Positions 23,243 to 25,813 of a DNA stretch of 25,813 nt are shown here, in pieces. The position numbers were made by a program, and so were the translations under genes. The notes under the pieces were generated by a model. It saw only the letters and a list, made by a program, of their open reading frames with translations, had not been told where the DNA came from and did not search any database. Position 1 is the stretch's first letter; every line of letters starts with the position of its first letter. The stretch is from a virus. The DNA lies in the IMG/VR virus record IMGVR_UViG_3300010151_000140, positions 1-25,813 of that record. The stretch is one strand, 5' to 3'.

Positions 23243-23775
23243 GCCGACCACCGTCCAGCTTCATAGCCCCAGGCATCCCATCCCTCACGATCCGTGCGGC
23301 TGAATATCTCCAGGTACGGGCCCGAATATAGCTCTTCGATACGTTCATAGATTTCATCAGGCTTGCGGCTATGCTCCCGTCTGGGTGACATGATGATCTG
23401 ATGCACACCACCAGATAACCGCTTCGGCTTGCCCCTGGTTGCCAGGAGACATAGCTCCGCATTTTGACGGGTGTGATACCCTAGTCCCATAAACAAAGTA
23501 GAGGCTTTACGATTTGTTTTAACCCAGACGAAGCCGACCGTCTTGTATGTGAATCCCCAAGCATCAATGAGGAGAAGAGCATCAGGCAGCATTGAAGAAA
23601 TGCTCCACATAAAAAGAACACAATCATCGGCGGCAACATTAGACACAGGAATATTATGAAGATCGTCCTGTTCCATGAGGTCGTAATGGTTTGATGCACT
23701 TTTTCCGTTTCCTTTTTTTCCCCAGGCTTTCCAGCACCACGGCGGGTCAACCAAAATAACGCTATTGTTGGGCAT
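23239..23775 (-). CDS. MT-A70 family DNA N6-adenine methyltransferase
   Basis: A 178-residue protein. I start it at ATG 23775, immediately before NNSVILVDPPWCW; upstream in-frame starts lie deep in the preceding gene. The catalytic DPPW motif is at residues 10-13. Other family blocks follow: DDCVLFMWSISSMLPDALLL, WGFTYKTVGFVWVKTN, GYHTRQNAELCLLATRGKPK, HSRKPDEIYERIEELYSGP and LEIFSRTDREGWDAWGYE. MT-A70 enzymes transfer a methyl group from S-adenosylmethionine to adenine N6; in phages they often protect DNA from host restriction or mark replicated DNA. The target sequence cannot be read from the protein. It overlaps neighbours by 14 and 4 bases. Confidence 0.92.
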   Translation of the reverse strand: MPNNSVILVDPPWCWKAWGKKGNGKSASNHYDLMEQDDLHNIPVSNVAADDCVLFMWSISSMLPDALLLIDAWGFTYKTVGFVWVKTNRKASTLFMGLGYHTRQNAELCLLATRGKPKRLSGGVHQIIMSPRREHSRKPDEIYERIEELYSGPYLEIFSRTDREGWDAWGYEAGRWSA

Positions 23776-24007
23776 TAATTTCTGCCGCCGCCGTGCATTC
23801 CGGACAGGCATCCAGGCCACCTATCTCGACCTCGCCGGGCACCTCTATGGTCTGTATCGATATGTCGGCGCTGTTCGACAGGGTGCGCGTTGTTTTGGTC
23901 TGAACCATTTTGACCGGCCGATAGATCATGGCTTCACCGTTACAGGTTCGACATCCAAAAGGGTGACGTATAACAGGACGCCATTTGCTACATTTTCGCG
24001 GTCCCAT
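23762..24007 (-). CDS. Small CxxC-pair protein overlapping rusA
   Basis: The frame ends at 23762. Two starts compete. ATG 23929 forms an ATGA overlap with the RusA stop, has GGTGA upstream and gives 55 residues with a single CPEC. ATG 24007 gives 81 residues and includes RKCSKW and GCRTCNGEAMIYRP, so that CRTCNG and DACPECTAAAE form a CxxC...CxxC zinc-ribbon pair like those of DnaJ-type fingers. That start lies inside RusA and has no ribosome site. I list the long form because the cysteine pattern is hard to explain by chance, but translation signals favour the short one. Function unknown. Confidence 0.55.
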   Translation of the reverse strand: MGPRKCSKWRPVIRHPFGCRTCNGEAMIYRPVKMVQTKTTRTLSNSADISIQTIEVPGEVEIGGLDACPECTAAAEINAQQ

Positions 24008-24300
24008 TTCATATGCAGATCGTGAATCCAATGATCGTCCTCCAGTAAGCCTAGATGCACCGCCACGTCACACAGCGATTTTGATAAGTTGTCCAGGTCG
24101 CGCCGTCTCCGATCCGGAGGACAGGCGAGGACTTCCATCTTCACAGGTGCATCCAACGGCGGTCCTTGATGCACCTGCAACGCCTTGCATTCTGCGATGT
24201 ACGCCATGTATTTGGCAGTTCGATAAACGCCACGATTGGTGTATCGCCATAGTGAATTCGTAGAGGGCGGATACGGAAGCAGCGCGGTCCTTTCGATCAC
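23926..24300 (-). CDS. rusA: RusA family Holliday junction resolvase
   Basis: A 124-residue protein (E. coli RusA has 120). It starts at GTG 24300, which overlaps the upstream TGA as GTGA. Family features: an N-terminal LPYPPSTNSLWRY, and the catalytic region PDRRRRDLDNLSKSLCDVAV followed by HLGLLEDDHWIHDL, with the Asp residues of DLDN and the EDD pair corresponding to Asp70, Asp72 and Asp91 of E. coli RusA. The enzyme cuts four-way DNA junctions as a dimer, and in phages it helps clear recombination intermediates before packaging. It is the second gene of the early operon. Confidence 0.95.
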   Translation of the reverse strand: MIERTALLPYPPSTNSLWRYTNRGVYRTAKYMAYIAECKALQVHQGPPLDAPVKMEVLACPPDRRRRDLDNLSKSLCDVAVHLGLLEDDHWIHDLHMKWDRENVANGVLLYVTLLDVEPVTVKP

Positions 24301-24503
24301 GAGACATTGCCGGCGGCTCTGACCAATTTCCGAAACTGATCCAGCCGATCCTCATTTGTGTTAGCCCTGGCCTGTAGTCCCAGGTCACACAAATCGGCAA
24401 TCAATGCGGTCATCGATTTCCGTTCCAGGGTGGCCTGGAGCTTCAATCGCGCAATCAGATCGTTTGGAAAACGCAAGGTGGTCTGATGATATTCAGTGTC
24501 CAT
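24297..24503 (-). CDS. Ribbon-helix-helix DNA-binding protein, first early gene
   Basis: A 68-residue protein from ATG 24503. HQTTLRFPNDLIARLKLQAT followed by LERKSMTALIADLCDLGLQA has the pattern of an Arc/MetJ-type ribbon-helix-helix: an N-terminal strand, helix A with a Leu/Ile repeat, a short turn, then helix B. The C-terminal part is charged. Such proteins bind DNA as dimers and usually repress. It is the first gene of the minus-strand operon and faces a divergent promoter, the usual place for an autoregulator. No repressor of the CI type is in the window, so this may be part of the lysis-lysogeny control, but that is inference. Confidence 0.82.
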   Translation of the reverse strand: MDTEYHQTTLRFPNDLIARLKLQATLERKSMTALIADLCDLGLQARANTNEDRLDQFRKLVRAAGNVS

Positions 24504-24538
24504 AGGGATTCCTATCTCAAAAAGAATCGATTAGCCTA

Positions 24539-24567
24539 TTGACACTATCAGAGGATGGCCCTATATG
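24539..24567 (+). promoter_or_regulatory. Sigma70-type promoter for the plus-strand genes
   Basis: TTGACA (24539-24544), a 17-base spacer, then TATATG (24562-24567). The -35 box is a perfect consensus match and the -10 box matches four of six. It lies in the 107-bp divergent region between the ribbon-helix-helix gene and the plus-strand genes, 43 bases before the first start. AATCGATT (24525-24532), a perfect palindrome just upstream, could be an operator. I could not pick a convincing minus-strand promoter in the same region. Confidence 0.7.
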
Positions 24568-24610
24568 TAAGTAGAACAAGGGATGAAAACTTTAATAACG
24601 GAGAGAGAAA

Positions 24611-24835
24611 ATGTTTATTAAGGAACACATTATCGATGAGGCGGTAGATGCCATCATCAACGCCCGTGACTTTTGTGGCAGCGAAAAAGAGGCGGTGATC
24701 ATTGTAGTAGATGACCACAAGATTAAAGCGCCCGCCGATAGGAACAAAGTCTGGAAGATTGCCAAGTTCCGCGCCAACGCAAGATGGAACAAATTTAAAA
24801 GAGAGGCCGGTGTAAATGAAAAATGGATTTTTTAG
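24611..24835 (+). CDS. Small unknown protein, first gene next to the integrase
   Basis: A 74-residue protein from ATG 24611 with GGAGAGAG six to eight bases upstream. The N-terminal half is helical and acidic (MFIKEHIIDEAVDAIINARD), then a hydrophobic strand, EAVIIVVDDHKIKAP, then a basic C-terminus, KVWKIAKFRANARWNKFKRE. It has one cysteine and no membrane segment. A small DNA- or RNA-binding role is possible from the basic tail but unsupported. It is transcribed from the promoter at 24539, away from the early operon, and followed by a strong hairpin. Confidence 0.72.
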   Translation: MFIKEHIIDEAVDAIINARDFCGSEKEAVIIVVDDHKIKAPADRNKVWKIAKFRANARWNKFKREAGVNEKWIF

Positions 24836-24860
24836 ACAAAGACAAATCGAGCTAAACGCT

Positions 24861-24894
24861 CCGCAAGCCCGGATCAAGCGCCGGGCTTCAGCGG
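24861..24894 (+). terminator. GC-rich intergenic hairpin (terminator-like, no T run)
   Basis: CCGCAAGCCCGG (24861-24872) pairs with CCGGGCTT (24881-24888) and GCGG (24891-24894) across a two-base bulge, with an 8-base loop. It lies between two plus-strand genes, just before a purine-rich ribosome site. There is no T run, so it may be an attenuator, an RNA-processing or an mRNA-stabilising element rather than a true terminator. Confidence 0.5.
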
Positions 24895-24917
24895 TAGTAG
24901 AAACAAGGAGAGAAAAA

Positions 24918-25175
24918 ATGACCAAGACCAGAACTTCAATTTTCACCATCAAGGGCATCGACCGCATGATGGATGAAACCTATGTGTCGGATAAAGTCTA
25001 CTGCTCCAAGGCCGAAGCTTGGGATGCTTGCCGGGTCAGCGAGTGGGTTGAGGAGTGGGCCTTTCATAAAGTCATTAGCTGGATGGACAACTCCACCGAC
25101 ATTATCTACCGCAATGTGAAAACGGGCGAAGAGAAAAAAAGCACCGGCATGTTCGCCCACGGTGACCTCTGCTAA
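24918..25175 (+). CDS. Small unknown protein, second gene next to the integrase
   Basis: An 85-residue protein from ATG 24918, chosen because AGGAGAG lies seven bases upstream. An upstream in-frame ATG at 24816 would extend it through the hairpin and overlap the previous gene, which is less likely. Sequence: TKTRTSIFTIKGIDRMMDET, then YCSKAEAWDACRVSEWVEEW, AFHKVISWMDNSTDIIYRNV and KTGEEKKSTGMFAHGDLC. It is rich in Trp (four) and looks like a small compact alpha/beta protein. No family recognised. It shares leader and orientation with the serine recombinase, which suggests a role in integration control or lysogeny, but there is no direct evidence. Confidence 0.75.
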   Translation: MTKTRTSIFTIKGIDRMMDETYVSDKVYCSKAEAWDACRVSEWVEEWAFHKVISWMDNSTDIIYRNVKTGEEKKSTGMFAHGDLC

Positions 25176-25204
25176 TTCCCCAACCCCATAGCGATGTATC
25201 GCCC

Positions 25205-25234
25205 AGCCCCGGAGCCTGACAGGTGGCCGGGGTT
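25205..25234 (+). terminator. Second GC-rich intergenic hairpin (terminator-like)
   Basis: AGCCCCGG (25205-25212) pairs with CCGGGGTT (25227-25234), one pair being G-U. An inner CCT/AGG can extend it. Like the hairpin at 24861 it has a CCCGG/CCGGG core, sits between two plus-strand genes and comes just before an AAGGAGAGAGAAAA ribosome site. A short dyad, GCGATGTATCGC, lies just upstream. No T run follows. Confidence 0.5.
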
Positions 25235-25261
25235 AAGGCGTAAAAACAAGGAGAGAGAAAA

Positions 25262-25813
25262 ATGATAGCTGCCAAAAACAATTCAACGGTCTGTGTCCTG
25301 TATCTCCGTGTATCGACAGGGAAGCAGGGCATCGACGGCCTTGGTATAAAAGCGCAGGAAGAAATGGCCCGTGGAAAGGCCGCTGAACTGGGCCTTGAGG
25401 TCATCGGTGTCTTCAAGGAAGTCGAGTCGGGCCGCAAGAGTAAGCGGCCGGAGTTCCGCACGTGCATGGAACTGGCAATCGAAACCGGCGCCGTTGTGAT
25501 CGTTGCGGCCATGTCCAGGCTGACCCGTAATTTCAACTTCATGTCTTATATTGCCGACATTTCAGAACGCCACGGCATTGGTATCGTGGCTTGCGATGTG
25601 CCCCAGTTGGCTGACCCAGCCCAGACAAAGTTCATCTGGCGGATCATGGCAGCGGTGGCCGAACTGGAAGTCGAACAGACCCGTGAGCGGACCCAGCGTG
25701 GCCTGAAGAAAGCCCAGGACGATATCAAGAAAAAGGGCTTTTATATGACCAACGAAAAGAAGGTCGGCCTGGATATTATACCGTCCCGCAAGATCACCAG
25801 CCTGGGGAATCCC
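25262..25813 (+). CDS. Serine recombinase / integrase, N-terminal part (3' end off window)
   Basis: The frame opens at ATG 25262, with AAGGAGAGAG upstream, and stays open for 184 codons to the edge. Residues 11-19, CVLYLRVST, contain the catalytic serine (Ser18) and Arg16 of the resolvase domain. The second arginine motif, AAMSRLTRN, is at 82-90. The long helix follows (AAVAELEVEQTRERTQRGLK), as in serine recombinases. The sequence continues into KITSLGNP, the expected start of the C-terminal DNA-binding part. Large serine integrases run to about 450-600 residues and resolvases to about 200, so size cannot be judged. Beside phage genes it most likely integrates the phage, with its attachment site nearby or off the right edge. 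Confidence 0.93.
   Translation, partial: MIAAKNNSTVCVLYLRVSTGKQGIDGLGIKAQEEMARGKAAELGLEVIGVFKEVESGRKSKRPEFRTCMELAIETGAVVIVAAMSRLTRNFNFMSYIADISERHGIGIVACDVPQLADPAQTKFIWRIMAAVAELEVEQTRERTQRGLKKAQDDIKKKGFYMTNEKKVGLDIIPSRKITSLGNP

Noticed and set aside
24504-24538. AATCGATT palindrome and TAGG/CCTA arms as operators for the ribbon-helix-helix protein
   Set aside because: The palindrome is short and not repeated in the spaced pattern usual for such operators. Mentioned only as a possibility.
24548-24967. 139-codon minus-strand frame with a signal-peptide-like start
   Set aside because: It covers the divergent promoter and the two plus-strand small genes, which have strong ribosome sites. The hydrophobic start is the reverse complement of an acidic coding region.
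25102-25542. 146-codon minus-strand frame opposite the serine recombinase
   Set aside because: Antisense to a recombinase with clear catalytic motifs; composition is Ser/Pro/Arg-rich and no ribosome site is seen.

Overview
The window looks like most of the genome of a temperate, short-tailed (podovirus-type) bacteriophage or prophage. Its virion genes follow the T7 plan: terminase, portal, scaffold, capsid, two tail tubular proteins, internal virion proteins, then a T7-type tail fibre. The early genes follow a lambda-like plan, with an O-like winged-helix initiator, a P-like protein and RusA, and a serine recombinase lies at the right edge. No phage RNA polymerase, repressor, lysis gene, tRNA, CRISPR or insertion sequence is visible. 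Gene style and moderate GC suggest a proteobacterial host, perhaps an alphaproteobacterium, but that is a guess.

Layout. All genes from 24503 down to the left edge read on the minus strand. Most are packed with 1-17 nt overlaps (ATGA, TGATG, TAATG). In transcription order the early block (24503-20226) encodes: a ribbon-helix-helix protein, RusA, a CxxC protein, an MT-A70 DNA adenine methyltransferase, a possible nuclease-like protein, an O-like initiator carrying iteron-type repeats, a P-like protein, a second winged-helix protein, two small proteins (one MazG-like), and a small protein whose SSB-type tail seems to need a -1 frameshift. The packaging and head block (20217-12873) follows, ending in a strong rho-independent terminator at 12813-12864, placed like the T7 terminator after gene 10. 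The tail and ejection block (12800-1692) holds gp11-, gp12-, gp14- and gp15-like genes plus two very large proteins. The fibre genes (1639 to the left edge) come last and are cut by the window.

On the plus strand, a good sigma70 promoter (24539-24567) diverges from the early operon. It drives two small unknown genes and the serine recombinase, whose 3' end is off the window. All three plus-strand genes carry almost the same purine-rich ribosome binding site, and two GC-rich hairpins separate them.

The standout signal is at 20257-20312 (minus): an internal Shine-Dalgarno-like GGAG, an A_AAA_AAG slippery heptamer, an immediate stop and an 11-bp stem-loop, arranged as in E. coli dnaX. Shifting to -1 appends an acidic tail ending DLDDEIPF, the hallmark of single-stranded DNA binding proteins. 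Second is a set of four 18-bp dyad-containing repeats inside the O-like gene next to a short AT-rich stretch, matching the layout of the lambda origin. No gap between genes exceeds about 160 bases.
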